NCBI RefSeq assembly: GCF_000003815.2
Contig: NC_049986.1
Span: forward strand, 5,939,588 to 6,003,587
Length of the DNA: 64,000 bases
Source of the DNA: Branchiostoma floridae
Lineage: Eukaryota > Chordata > Leptocardii > Amphioxiformes > Branchiostomatidae
Direction of reading: 5' to 3'
The notes below the pieces were generated by a model. It was given only the letters and a program-made list of their open reading frames with translations. It made no database searches and had not been told where the DNA came from. Position numbers and translations under genes: made by a program. Positions 12,671-25,277 of the stretch are shown one piece after another (the first letter of the stretch is position 1; each line of letters starts with the position of its first letter).

Positions 12671-13877
12671 ATATTCTTAAACAATGCTTCTCAGTCTCAT
12701 TACTGTAGCAATTGAAAGGAATCGTTTGCCGCTGACTAATCCAGAGGAAAAAATTCCATCCCTAGCCTTGATGGATCACTGAACACTAAGCCGGCACAGC
12801 CTATTCGATTTCTTTGAACGGATCCTGTATGAGCACAGCACAGGTCAGCACCTCTTAAATTCAGCACATTTAGTCAACTAATGGCTTTTTTCTGGGCGAA
12901 TAAAGAGATAAAGTTGTAGCCTTATGCGGTCTATGATGGAATGAAACCAGCCAACGTCTTTCTAGTAGATTTTCAAGGTCATAGTTAACTTCTAGGCCTT
13001 GTTGACTGGCAATGTAAGTATTTCACATTTTATGCTTATATCTATGAATGCCTAATAAAATCACGTAATTTTCCATCTTTCTGAACGTATTTCTACAAAC
13101 GAGTATTCAATTCATTTCGTAACAAATAAATTGATGTTTGTACAAATAGAGTGGTTTATCCAATACATATGCATATGTATATATATATACATACATTCAT
13201 GCATAGACTAATTGAAAATATTGCAGTCTGTTACCTTCATAGATCCTGTAAAACTGGCTGAATAATTTTTAAAGTTTTTTAGTATTAAATTGCAACCTTA
13301 ACATATACAGTATATCTATAAAAAGGTATCAAATCTTAATACAGTGCGGACAATGCTCCATATGAAGCATTTAGAATATCATCCAATGAGAAACCCTCAG
13401 ACCATCGCAATTATCATTAGCGGTAGTATCACCATCATTAGAAGCAATAGCATCTTTTAAATGCATCACTATCTTTAAGCTTCGTGCACTTTAATTATAA
13501 CGCAGCTACCGTGGGAAAAAGCCATTAATCAACTGTTATCACGATAACATGCAGATTATCCTCTATCCTAGATGTAGCCATCATTCCATCTTTACAGATG
13601 ATGGTAGCGCTCTATCCCTTTATCCTACCCTTACCACAATCTCAGACCTCGATGGCAACGTGACAACCTATTTCCTACAACAAGTAAGTTTTTGAAAAAA
13701 AAAAGTCAATTTGGAATTCTGTTCGCATGGTTGATTCCACGGAATCAATACCGGGTAGTTAAAACTATCGGACTGGTTGATGGAGTGCCCATCTTACACC
13801 AGAGACGTTTCGTTTGAGCAATCTTGAGTTACTGCTTCATCATTTTTGATGGCAGTTGAAGACGGCAGTTGGTTCAG

Positions 13878-14265
13878 CAGGGTTCTCCCCAGAATTTTTT
13901 AGTATAGTGGAGGGGCTGGCAAAAATAACCCGCACCAACGTGCTGCGCTTTCATGAAAATGGGTTCATTTTGCAATGACAGAGGGTGTCAAATACTACAA
14001 GTATAATATATTGTTGTGATTCCTTTGTTGTGAAGTGGCAAAACGACTATTGTTTTGATCATTGCTCATTCACAAGTTTTTGCAGACAATGCTGACTGGA
14101 AAAGTGATGCCGCTTGGCACAAAAATCTGTGAATTGTCAGTAATTTTAGCAAAACTAACAAAGAAAATAGGGAAGAAACACACTAAATTTGAAAAATAGT
14201 ATAGTGGAGCTGGCTGAGAGTATAGTGGAGGGCCTCCCTTATTCCACCCTCTGGGGAGAACCCTG
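13878..14265. mobile_element. hAT-like MITE with perfect ends
   Basis: 388 bases, 15-bp perfect terminal inverted repeat CAGGGTTCTCCCCAG, flanked by a 5-bp direct duplication TTCAG (13873-13877, 14266-14270). An inner AGTATAGTGGAGG motif is repeated. CAGGG ends are common in hAT elements. A 5-bp duplication points to a hAT5-like or other source. Confidence 0.8.
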
Positions 14266-15137
14266 TTCAGTAATAAGGTACTTTGTTTCTCCCTCAACTT
14301 CACTTTATCAGAGCATTTACAGAAGTACTTTCAACTGTTTGGTATTTGATATTTATTGAAAATAACGACAAAATCATTACGCTGGATAAGTCTATAGGTA
14401 GCCTGAGTAGGTAACGGCTGACCCACAAAGTTACAAGAACACACAGCTAATTTACATATATGCATAAATAAAGAAATAAAAATTTACATTATACACAGCG
14501 CAATTGATAAAATGTAAAAATGAATTAATTAGAATTTAGTGTAATGGTGGAATGGATGGAATGTCGTTTGATATACTGTATTCATGAAATAAGTGCACAA
14601 AAAAGATCTTCTATAATATTTTTTTTTCTTATTGATCAATGTATTACGTGGATTCTTCTTCAATATGTCATTTAGGTCCATGCGGTGCTGTTCATTAGGC
14701 ATAATGCTACGTTAAGCAAAAAACAAATAGAATGTAATTGGGAGAGCAGCAAGGTATACACTGATGGATCTACTATTGACTGCCTCTGTTCCTTTACGTA
14801 AGCCCTTTCTTGGATACGTGATTGATCAGCCAATCAGCGATCTCACCACGGAACCAAGCAGGGTGGTTGACAATGCGTTCAACTATTTATATCTAAATCA
14901 AATGATGCATCCTCCACGCTGATTTGTTTTCGCTATTTCCCTAATAGAATAATAAGTGCTCATATTTTTCACTTAAGAACCCCAAGTCTTGTGCAAGATG
15001 ACTTACTGCTATTGATAAACATAGTTTTTGAACTAGCTATCGCCGTTTTGCAAGAATTTAAGTGTTTATTAATGTTTGACAATCAGTAAAGTTTATTGAA
15101 TCAGCTATACTTTGAAGCTGAGTGTGAAAAGCCAATA

Positions 15138-15315
15138 CAGTCAAACCTGTCTATAGTGGCCACTCAAGGGACCGGACAAATCTGGCCACTATAGACAGGT
15201 GGCCTCTGTATAGAGGTGGCAACTTGTAGATAAAATACCCAAGGGACCGACAAAAAGTGGCCACTATGGACAGGTGGCCCCTCTGTAGAGGTGGTCCCTA
15301 ATACAGGTTTGACTA
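15138..15315. mobile_element. Mariner-like MITE
   Basis: 178 bases, ends CAGTCAAACCTGT and ACAGGTTTGACTA, flanked by TA on both sides. The interior contains repeated GTGGCCACTATAGACAGGTG-like blocks in both orientations. Confidence 0.78.
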
Positions 15316-16321
15316 TACCAAGGAAACAAAGCACCCTAGAATATCTTGTACAAAATAACTGCTTCATGGACATTTTATCTGATATTCTAAAATGCTTATA
15401 AGCTTTCAGGACGATTCAAGCAAATGCATCGACCTGTGTAATTTAACATGAACAAAAATTGATCAAAATTGACACACATATTTAATGATAGTCTGAAAGC
15501 GGTCAGTCAGCAAGTCCTTGTGGTATTTCTACAAAATTATCAATAAAAGAACAGCTATAAGAATGATAGGAAGAAGTAATAAGACTCCTTTCTCTTTGTC
15601 TTCGGCTTTTGGATGCTGTCAACTATTAACACCGCATCGATACGTCACTGACAGCAACATTTCCAATCAATTTTTGCCTGCCGTTACAAAACCTACAATC
15701 ATTCAAATTACCACTGGGAGTAACCATCAAATAGGAATATTCAAATAGTAAGATTGCTGTAGTTGTATATAGTGCAGAGTCCTATTGCTGTCAGTTTACA
15801 TTAGAATACAATACAGAAAACATATAAAAAACATCAAAATGCTTGCCTAAGGGCAAATGAAAATCTCTTGGGTGTAGTTTCTAATCTCTCATGGGAGCAC
15901 ACAAGGATTACTGGGCACTGTTTCGTGTAAATTTGTAATTGATTGTATTAAACGTGTCATATGGGTGCACGCTTTGGTGCACTGTACCAAAGAGAGAAAC
16001 AAGTTTACACATTTATTCGCATAGTCATAGTCATATAACTATCGTCAGCAAAAAATTATATTTGGCCCAGCAGTTGAAAATCTATTAAAAGAAAATTATT
16101 CTAACTCAATATTGTTTCTGTGATTACAATATGTTTCAAATTTGTTTGAAGTTTTATTTGTACAATTGTGCCTTGTCCTAATCTTCTCAAAGATTTTTTT
16201 TATAATATATAACGAGTATTCAAATCTAGATATTTAAAATATTGATGTTATTAAGAAGACTACTTATCGCAATGGTAAAAGCAGTTCAAAAATATGATAC
16301 TTTATATGATTCAATAGTTAA

Positions 16322-16533
16322 TGCTGGTTCACCTTTATCCGTGGGGTAACCTATATCCGTTGTTTTTAAAATCATGATGTATTCAGAGACGCCAAGTCAA
16401 CGGTAGTTTCAAACTTAAATGTTTTGAAAGTATCAGAATTCTAAATACAACCATCCTTGGACTGATATGCCTGAATACCCTGTTTTCAAAAACAACGGAT
16501 ATAGATTAACCACCGAATAAATGTGAACCAGCC
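16322..16533. mobile_element. TTAA-flanked MITE
   Basis: 212 bases with long imperfect inverted ends (GCTGGTTCACCTTTATCCG and CGAATAAATGTGAACCAGC, continuing to ATATCCGTTGTTTTTA). TTAA at 16318-16321 and 16534-16537 suggests piggyBac- or Kolobok-type mobilisation. Confidence 0.75.
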
Positions 16534-16930
16534 TTAAACGTGCTAGTACTATATTTCAGTATTATTTAACGTTTACGAAATGCCGTTGCTGCTGCAATGG
16601 GATCAAAGAGATTTAGCATACGAGAGCCCAAACAATATATGGAAAGCCCTAGCTTGTGTCGCATACGTGTCCCGAATCCTTGGCATGTGTTTGTGAGAAC
16701 ATTACTTCAATTAATCTGCGACACTGCGTTGGGCCTGCCAGTTATGGGTCATCCTATTTCCACCGTATCAATCCTCCGAGTCTAACAAATGGGCATGGTC
16801 AACGCCAAAACGTGCCGGTTCATTCGGGTATATTGGCGTCACGCCCAGCCACGCATGTAAGATGGGAACGATTCCCTCTTCATGCATTATAGATGAAGCC
16901 AATATTGTACGGCAGTCCGGACGGGGTTAG

Positions 16931-17705
16931 TTGAAGTCTCACAATACGCCCTGGAATTCTGCTCGCAGGCATCAAAAGAGCTACGAGCATGCAAAAGAAT
17001 CGACGGGGGAACGGACTTCAGTGATGTCTCACAATACGCCCTGGAATTCTACTCACAAGCATCAACAGAGCTACGAGCATGCACGAAAATCGACGGACGG
17101 ACGGACTTATATGATGTCTCACAATACCTACGAGCATAGCTAGAATTATATTCGAAAGTGTCAGCAGAGCTACGAGCATAGTTAGAATTCTATTCACAAG
17201 CGTCAACAGAGGTACGAGCATAGCTAGAATTCTATTCGCAAGCGTCAACAGAGCAACGAGCATAGCTAGAATTCTATTCACAAGCGTCAACAGAGGTACG
17301 AGCATAGCTAGAATTCTATTCGCAAGCGTCAACAGAGCTACGAGCATAGCTAGAATTCTATTCACAAGCGTCAACAGAGCTACGAGTATAGCTAGAATTC
17401 TATTCACAAGCGTCAACAGAGCTACGAGCATAGCTAGAATTCTATTCACAAGCGTCAACAGAGCTACGAGCATAGCTAGAATTCTATTCACAAGCGTCAA
17501 CAGAGCTACGAGCGTAGCTAGAATTCTATTCACAAGCGTCAACAGAGCTACGAGCATAGCTAGAATTCTATTCACAAGCGTCAACAGAGCTACCACCATG
17601 CAAAAGAATCGACGGACGGATGGACGGATTTATATGATGCCTCACAATAAGCCCGGGAATTCTATCACAAGCATCAAAAGAGCTACCAGCATACACAAGA
17701 ATAGA
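16931..17705. repeat. Compound minisatellite (90-bp and 42-bp units)
   Basis: GTCTCACAATA recurs at 16936, 17026 and 17116, an exact 90-bp period. From about 17125 to 17595 a 42-bp unit (TAGAATTCTATTCACAAGCG...) repeats about eleven times, then a 90-bp-type unit returns. Because 42 is a multiple of three the array makes a 193-codon minus-strand open frame of a 14-residue repeat, which is a by-product and not a gene. Confidence 0.9.
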
Positions 17706-17794
17706 GAAGGCGAATGATTTATACCATATCATTCAACACTGAACAATAGCTATGATTAATTCGAGGACAGTGATCAAACTCAAATGTAGCTATT

Positions 17795-17848
17795 TTGCTG
17801 CTACAGTATGTAGAAGCCAGTTCTAACTGGCTTCTACTGTAGCAGCAA
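17795..17848. repeat. Strong short hairpin
   Basis: TTGCTGCTACAG and TAGAAGCCAGTT are followed, after two bases, by their complements in order. The arms pair over 24 bases with a single 4-base bulge. The loop is almost absent, which argues against a microRNA precursor. Confidence 0.75.
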
Positions 17849-17879
17849 TTGCACATCGGATAATACACACTTCTGGTAA

Positions 17880-18179
17880 TTGCACGGATTCTCAAAGATC
17901 CGTGGCGATGCGGTCCAGCTGAATAACTTCGCTTTGTTGCACAAAATGATGAGTGCAATAGTACTGCTTCCACTGTATAAGACTAAAAGGGCAATAGAAG
18001 GGAGTCTGTCCGTGAAAGATGCTCATATCCCGGGTAAATTGGGATCAGCTGCAGGACTGCTGGCTGATTGGCTACATAAACATATGGGGGGGACCGGGCT
18101 CGCAGTAAACCCGCTAGAGTTATTGGATGTCATACGGGTTTTAATGGGCCTGCCTCAGAAGAGGAAAATGGACGACTAA
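17880..18179 (+). CDS. Open frame of 99 codons, hypothetical
   Basis: An ATG-initiated frame whose later part is protein-like (LNNFALLHKMMSAIVLLPLY, then AGLLADWLHKHMGG and NPLELLDVIRVLMGLP) and ends in a basic-acidic tail. A possible acceptor (gcggtccag) lies just before LNNF, so it might be a terminal exon rather than a single-exon gene. No family recognised. It follows a strong 54-base hairpin. Confidence 0.3.
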   Translation: MHGFSKIRGDAVQLNNFALLHKMMSAIVLLPLYKTKRAIEGSLSVKDAHIPGKLGSAAGLLADWLHKHMGGTGLAVNPLELLDVIRVLMGLPQKRKMDD

Positions 18180-21100
18180 TGGGAATCCGATATCCTATTT
18201 GACATTGTCGTCTCAAAGAGTGGACTCTTTTAACTGGATGCATACTGGTCATTTCCTGCATGTTAATAGTCTCTTCCCTTTTACTTTTGACCTCTTAGAA
18301 TATAGCTGCATGCTGACATTTTCATATCTCGAAGCAAAAAAAATCCTAAAATCGTATTTTGTTTCGTTCCGTACATTATTCTATTATGCACTTCGTATGT
18401 ATAGCAGAGTCAGCTTTTGCAATATTGGCAGCAATAATGGTTACCATTGACTTAATAAATGGTAGTAAAATACCTTCCCCACGGTTAGCAATATTGACTA
18501 CGAAGCAGTTCTGGAATACTTTATGACAGCCATAACATGTAATTGTGAGTATTAGCTGCACTATGGGGAACTGGAACGGTCGAAATGGTAATTCAAAGGA
18601 TGCGAAATGAATTGTTTATTATAAGAAAGCATGACAAGCTAGTGGACCAACCAAGAAACCTATAAAACAAAAACAGTAGGGTATTCGGTATTGTATATTG
18701 TACGGTAGATATGAGTCATAAATGGTAGGATATACAATGAGTATCCTATTGTATATTGTATACGATATATAGAGATTGTTGTGTTGAATATCGCATGGTC
18801 TTTTTTTGAGCACGGCATTGCATAAGGTACGATATATGTATTATGTATCATATATTTTGTATAGGACACTTTAAACAGGTAGAATGATATTGTACATGGT
18901 GCAATGCTCAGTTAGTATGGTATTATATATTGGCACGGTATACAGGAAGGATGCTATTGTATATGGCACGTTGTTCGCGGAGTTGACACTTGCACCTCGC
19001 TTGTTCATTCTAAGCGGCATTGTGCAGAGACAGTAAAAGCTTATCTTCACCCAATGATAAACTGTTCCTGGTCCACTAAACGGATTGCAAAAACGCCTCC
19101 TGATGGACTGAATCAGATAAAAGCAAGGCCGGTGCCAGTAGACTGGCTAGAGCCGATAATGAATTAATCATATGACACACTTGATAGTGCATAAAGACTT
19201 GGCTAGGCAAGGTATGAAAAACTGAGGAAGCTCTAACGATTAATATGTCTGCCCTCCAAAGGACATGCTTTGATATACCCATGAGCTAAATTAACGATCC
19301 CTCTGTGTATTGTAGGGTCAAAGGGTTGCAACCGTATCTCACACGGGAGCTCTTTATTCACCATCTATAATTTAAAGCTATGAAGTCGAAAAATATAAGG
19401 CAAATCCCTCTAGAATGTATTACAAGCGCTTATGTGACTAGCATGTCTGCTGCGCAGTAGTGATTCCAACGAAGAAGTTAAAGAATTATCAACGGTTAAG
19501 TGAAGTCTAACAACTCATTACATGTATCAGCGTGACACTTAAGTTATTTTAAGAAGAGACCCCTGCGAAGTGTGCATGGTAAGAATCTAAAAACGCAAAC
19601 TGATTGTGTATTCGCTGGCGGTCTCAACAGATGCTCTGCCGGTATAGCCTACTGGGGCCTACCGTTGTACACTAGGTAGCACCTACCTCCGATGACTTGG
19701 TCATTCACAATGCTTCCGGGGGGTGCCCGTGCCCTGGATCCCTTGGCTGACCCATCGAGCTCGGTCTTCCCCCCTTCCATCGCTACCAGGTTCTTGCCAT
19801 TTGCAGCCATCAGCCGTCAGTCCTTCCTACAGCTTGCTTCTAACACACCTAGCGAGCAGGAGACAACGGTTGTCCTTCTGAGTTTAACGTATGGACAATC
19901 CTCCGCCACGATCCCTCTTCTCCTCCTCCTCGCCAACGAGGCTGAGTCCCAGGAGGTTCCTACTAATAGCTTATCCGCGATCGATCCCCGTTTATCAAAT
20001 CAACAGAGATGCCGCGGCAAGAACCAGGACCTCCTCTCAGCTTCGGGGAAACAAAATGAAGCCGTTGTCTCAACCTGACAGTTCCTACCGGCCACCGGTG
20101 ATGACTGAAGAACGACTGGGCATGTAAATTCAATAACAGTCAAAAGATGTGGAAGCTAATTGCGTTCCAGTGTTCCCGCCCTATGGCACTTACGATCGAT
20201 CCAAGCCTCCCTCCAAATAGTCCCTAGCGAAGGCAGTAGATGAAGGGCGGACAAGAGAGCCCAACTACGCAACTAGGGCGTGTATCATAGATATTGTCTA
20301 TAACTGTCTCACCTCCCTGAGGGATCACACTAAAGCTATCTCCGAAAATAAATTGTACCATCCCCGGACCGTGTGATATTGAGAGGCCTATATTTGTAGC
20401 ATCGGATGCCCATTTTTCCTTGTTTCATCCATGAGCGGGTTTCACAAGCTCAGCTTGTGGTTGATTCGTCTGATTTATGAATCTCTTGTCACGTGGACCT
20501 GCGATGGTAAAATCTTTTATTGAAATTTAGATGCAAAGAATCATAAACACATACTTCGTTCAAGAAGTTCACTTTATGACTGTCATATCTATTGTCATGA
20601 AATACAATGTGTGATTCATAAAGGATTCGTTGTATGTAATCCACACACTAGATCATTTCTAATGTCATGGTTAGGTGATCCCTAGACATGCTTTGCATTT
20701 GGAGCATGAAATGAACCACTTATTTCTTTGCAAGTTTACCGGTCCCCATAGATCTTCCCGTAAACTGGTAATGCAAAATACCCCATCGGCATGTCAATGA
20801 CGTCTTGTTATTTTTTAAGATATTACGATATCTTGGTTTGAATGAATGTTTGCTATCATCTAATAGATTTATATGTCATTAATGATGTAAATACAGTTTG
20901 AATAATGTTAAGATAAAGATATCTAAAATACATATTCTTTGTATGAAGTTATAAATCAGGTACATATCAATGGACATGAGGCCATATAATTATAACTCTG
21001 TGTAACAATATATTCGCCGTATATGTAGTATTTTGACTTGAGTAAGTGAAAACAATTAAATACACAAAACTAAGGTAAATAACACGAGAGTCCTCGTCTT

Positions 21101-22392
21101 GTTCCTTTTAAAATCTTATTAAAACTAAGTGACCTAAAGGTATAGAAGTACCAAGTCTATCAGAACAAAATAAGGAAAAACTTTTTGTATTTTTTTCACA
21201 CCATCTGGTTGCATGGGGATTTGTCTTTTCTGTTGTTCTCGCTGTCTCTCTTTCTCTGTTACTCTCTTTGTTTCCCCTTCCTATATTTATGAAACTTTTG
21301 AAGACTGGGACCACAGTGCGTGCATGCCTGACAGATACAGTACTTGGAATCTGACATTTTCTGAATCTGAACATGATGCACCGCTTTTATCGTAAAAGTT
21401 AACCTGTAAAACGATAATAAACCAACCTAAAATTGTTAGAAAAATTTCTATGCATTACAAACCACAAAATGTAGAAAATATTGAAAGATAAGAACAGATT
21501 AGATTGAAGATTGTGGAATTAGATAGTCAAGCTCACCGAATCATCCAAATGTAAGCGCTTCTTCAAAATTCAATAGCAATGTGAGCATCTTGATACATAG
21601 TATATGAAACTTGAAGTCGACGGCATAAATATTTAGTCTGTAGTTTACAACATTAATATATCTGGTCTTATAAGGTACTTAGTATGCGCAGCAGGATCCA
21701 ATGATAAAATTTTAACAATGATTTCTTGCCGTATATTGAGCATAATATGTTTACAGTTGACAAGTTGATTATCATAATGATTTGAGTACCTGTAATTTAC
21801 TTTCATATCATTATTAGTTAGCATGGTATTTACTCCCGTGGAAAACAGTTACATGACTAAAGGGACTACGCAACTGTATCCAAGATGAACAGATTAATAT
21901 ATTTATAAATAAGAGCAATAGAGATTATTGTTAACGTTTTTGTTGGGACAGGCTAGCATTTTGTTTTCCGTTCTCATAATTTCCGTTCTTATTTCGTACC
22001 CCCATATCCCCTACCGTCACAGGCTAGTAGTTTTATAGAGCTAATAAAAGAACGTACCCATTCCCATATGTATAGTTTATCTTAAATAAGATATACCGTC
22101 GTTGTGTTTTATAGGCCATATACTTGTCAATGGTTAATACAAAAAGTTACCGCAATATATAAAAGATAAAAGAGAAATGCTGGCTACTTGGCGTGAGCTG
22201 CTTACGTTATCGGAGAAGATCAGGCGTTAATTGGCCGAAGATTTTTGAATATAAAATGGAAAATATTAGTTGCAGTTAAAACTGAATGTAGACCGTCCTA
22301 AATGAATATAATTTCAAAGGTGCCTTACTAGAAAACAAACAGATTTTTAAAATCAACAAAGTAAATAAAGTAAAAAATAATAATATACTCCA
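18180..22392. other. No gene seen
   Basis: Contains a stretch of diverged TATTGTATA/TATCGTACA-type short repeats (about 18680-18970) and the GC-richer block at 19692-20127. No coding exon is supported. Confidence 0.5.
19692..20127 (+). other. GC-richer block with two overlapping long open frames
   Basis: Frames of 128 codons (19692-20078) and 78 codons (19891-20127) overlap in a locally GC-richer, C/T-rich stretch. Neither reads like a known family, and a Ser/Leu/Pro-rich product is what such base composition gives by chance. Recorded as a block unlike its AT-rich surroundings, not as a gene. Confidence 0.3.
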
Positions 22393-22785
22393 GAAGTAGT
22401 TGCCCAAGCAACTGGATATGATTTTGGAAACGGTCAGACGTTTCAAACAACATCCGCTGTTTTTGTCAGTGTCACTGGAGAAATCTTGTTGGCTGTGAAT
22501 TGATATGCAAACGAAAAATAATGTTTTAGTTGCAGAACAGGTTTATCCTAACTGTGAATCAATATGCATACGTAAACGGGAGGAAGACAAATTTTAATAG
22601 TCCAAAGACAATTAGTCGCATATCAATTAACAGCTGCGATATAAGATTTCTCCAATGTCACTGAATAGAAAACAGCGGATTTTGTTTGAAACGTCTGACC
22701 GTTTCCAAAATCCGTGTATTGTTGCTTCAGTAACTGCTTTTTTTGGCGTATCTTATTACCTGGATGTCTAATCTTCACCGACATA
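22393..22785. mobile_element. Foldback element (family B), fullest copy
   Basis: Arms at about 22396-22470 and 22647-22740 are inverted copies (GGAAACGGTCAGACGTTTC and reverse), followed by the asymmetric tail TTATTACCTGGATGTCTAA. No coding capacity. Confidence 0.7.
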
Positions 22786-23883
22786 AAAACATCACGTAGT
22801 GTTTTGCAAACTTAGGGCTCATATATCTAAAGCACGATACTTCATATAACAGGTTAAATATTGTTAGATGCAGATAGATATGTACATTACTACTATTAAT
22901 CAATCAGCGTCAAGTCGTCCTGTAAGTAGTTGGAATCATTCTCGAATAGAAAATTGATTGCAATAATCAGATGCCAGTCCTTGTAGAGCGATTGACATAC
23001 AATCAGTTCCCAACTCTGCACTGGTAGACACTGAAAACCCATCACAGAAAGATTTGATCATCCCTCACGGTGATAGCACTATCAATCCTTCATAATGTTT
23101 AAGGTAATCTTTGGGCAAATTACATGTAATATTTTTGTCGGTCACATCAAGAGGACTTTTGGGAAAGTCGAATATCTGCCCTAATAGAGTTTTGTTATCA
23201 GACAGATTCGTCGAGTCTGCCTGTAGATATCTGGAATTTTAAATGGGATACGTTATTGAACCAAATATATGTAGCTAAATGCACATGTTGTAAGAAACAT
23301 ATCTATCTGAAGCTAAACAGATAAATTAAACAGCTAATGTTCACAGTTTAGAATCAGCACCAAATTAGAAGCCTCTCTTTAGACGAGATTACCCAGTTTG
23401 CTCGACCATATATATATACATGAAGGCTTTAGGTTTAGAAGAGTAATGCTGTATTTTCCGGTAGACCCTAGCGAAATCCTGCCAACCATAGTCTGAGAAA
23501 GACTGTAAGTAAACTTTTTGACCTGATGCTTTTATTAGTTTTCTACTGTATTTCACAATCTTTTAGCAGTTTGCGGTTTGAACAGTCAATGCAAGAATGT
23601 AAATTGTTCAGTTTCACAATATACTTATTCTGTTACAATGTATATCTGTATAATTACATGATGTTAAAAATACAAGGGCCTGGTGTAATTCTCTCTGTTA
23701 TAATACATTCTTCAGGCCATTTTGGCTGAAATACCCCCCCCCCTCCCAAAAAAAAAGAATTTTTCCCACTTAAATTAAGAATTCTTCTTTATTCAAGACC
23801 ATTTATTCAAAACCAATTTTCTTTGTTTGGGCTTATAGACACGTGCCCTATCATCTGTTAGTCAAAAGAACCTATTTGTATCA

Positions 23884-24314
23884 GTAGGCAACTGCGTTCG
23901 GTCAACAACTTGCATAGTTACAGAACCCGTTTTGCTGCTAAACAATCTTTTCTGTTAGAGAAACCTAGAACTAACGCACTGATGAAGTGTTTCATGTACA
24001 GGGCTGTCAGAGTGTGGAATAACCTTCCAATTGTCATGCAATCCACACAATCCCTGAGAGTGTTTAAGGATGGTTTGCACAAATACTTCCACCAGTAGTT
24101 ACAAGCACTGTGCGACAGGATTGTCAATTTTTAAATTATGTATATTGTAAATATGTTATTGATTTAGATGTGTTTGTGACTTGTCTAGTTGCCAACCATG
24201 TTTGTATAATGTATTGTCTCTGTGAATGAATACCAGGAAGACTAGCGGTGGACCCTAGGGTCCACCGCTAATGGTTATTCTAATAAAGTTTCAAAGTTTC
24301 AAAGTTTCAAATGT
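23884..24314 (+). mobile_element. CR1/L2-like LINE 3' end
   Basis: An open frame ending at 24098 reads NLHSYRTRFAAKQSFLLE then MYRAVRVWNNLP and SLRVFKDGLHKYF, the usual extreme C-terminus of a non-LTR reverse transcriptase ORF2. Behind it come a perfect 28-bp palindrome (24243-24270) and a tail of CAAAGTTT repeats (24283-24312), the short-repeat tail style of CR1/L2-clade elements. The body of the element is absent (5' truncation). Confidence 0.72.
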
Positions 24315-24776
24315 TTCTAACAGTACTTATTCTGCTCAATTATTTAACAGTGATCTTAAAGAAAGCCTAATGCTACTCCACGGTGCAATTATCATCTAGA
24401 ACGAGTATGTATCACACCAACAGCATATCAAATACGACATTTGAGATTACAGACGAAGGTATACAGTATGAACACAGAATAGATCACAGCGGTACTACTC
24501 ATAAATAACCTGTAATTAGCACATTTATTACATAAATTGATCAAGTAGATATACCCCTCCTCCATTAATAGAACTGCAGTTGCAGAACATCTACTTTCTA
24601 CGACGTAAGCAAATGGCAACAATTATGGAAAGGTAAGAATTCTTTTTCTCTTGGCTCGTCTTTTCTTCATTCCGAATCAACTAGGCGTTAGTGAGCTAAA
24701 AGAGTATTCCACTCCAGAAGCGGGTATCATGATTCCCCAGAGAATAAGTATACTCAATTTTGCTTGGTCAACTTTA

Positions 24777-25277
24777 GGCCACAGCAAGTAAATTTTATGG
24801 ATGACATCAGCGGTCTCGTTAATTTTCGCCTGATTTTAGAAATAAAGGGCTTTTTTCTCTTCGGGGATGATCGGGGAAGACCGAAATGGGCAAACATGTT
24901 GTGTTGAAGCTTGATAATTATACTCCTAGAACTAGAGGTGACACTAGGGAGGTAGCCATGACTATAATAGCCGAAGCAAAACTTGCTGGAAGGTTGTAAA
25001 GGTGCAACCAATATGGAAGCGTCATGACTGTAGTTACCAACATGGCCAGTGTACCACACTAGTATCACTTTTACTACATTAGTTGGCTTCTTTAATACAG
25101 GAATTGATACCGTGTTAGTTTTGATGCCACGTTTTGTGACTTCAAATCTTGTTACGACGCTTATTGTGTCAATTCTAAAAATTTAACCATCTTGTTTTTT
25201 TTTGTCCATCTTTTTTTTTCTAATAATTTTTGCATTCTGCATAGGATGTCATCCATAACATCTACCTTGCTTTGGCC
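24777..25277. mobile_element. Harbinger-like non-autonomous element, copy 3
   Basis: Same family, 501 bases, more diverged at the right end. Flanked by TTA at 24774-24776 and 25278-25280, the other permitted TWA triplet. Confidence 0.75.

Larger units (their letters stand above)
9286..13877. other. Mostly unannotated AT-rich sequence
   Basis: Apart from the orphan exon candidate at 11072-11215 and the retroposon tail near 12375, nothing is recognisable. A 79-codon minus-strand frame (9489-9728) is moderately protein-like but has no known motif. Confidence 0.5.

Noticed and set aside
14790-14885. Minus-strand stretch reading AWFRGEIADWLINHVSKKGL
   Set aside because: Protein-like but only about 25 codons, with no convincing splice sites or family.
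17018-17599. 193-codon minus-strand frame with a 14-residue repeat, resembling a Leu-rich membrane protein
   Set aside because: It is the 42-bp minisatellite read in a frame that has no stop.
16931-17705. CRISPR-like spaced repeats
   Set aside because: Units are contiguous tandem repeats without unique spacers, in a eukaryotic setting.
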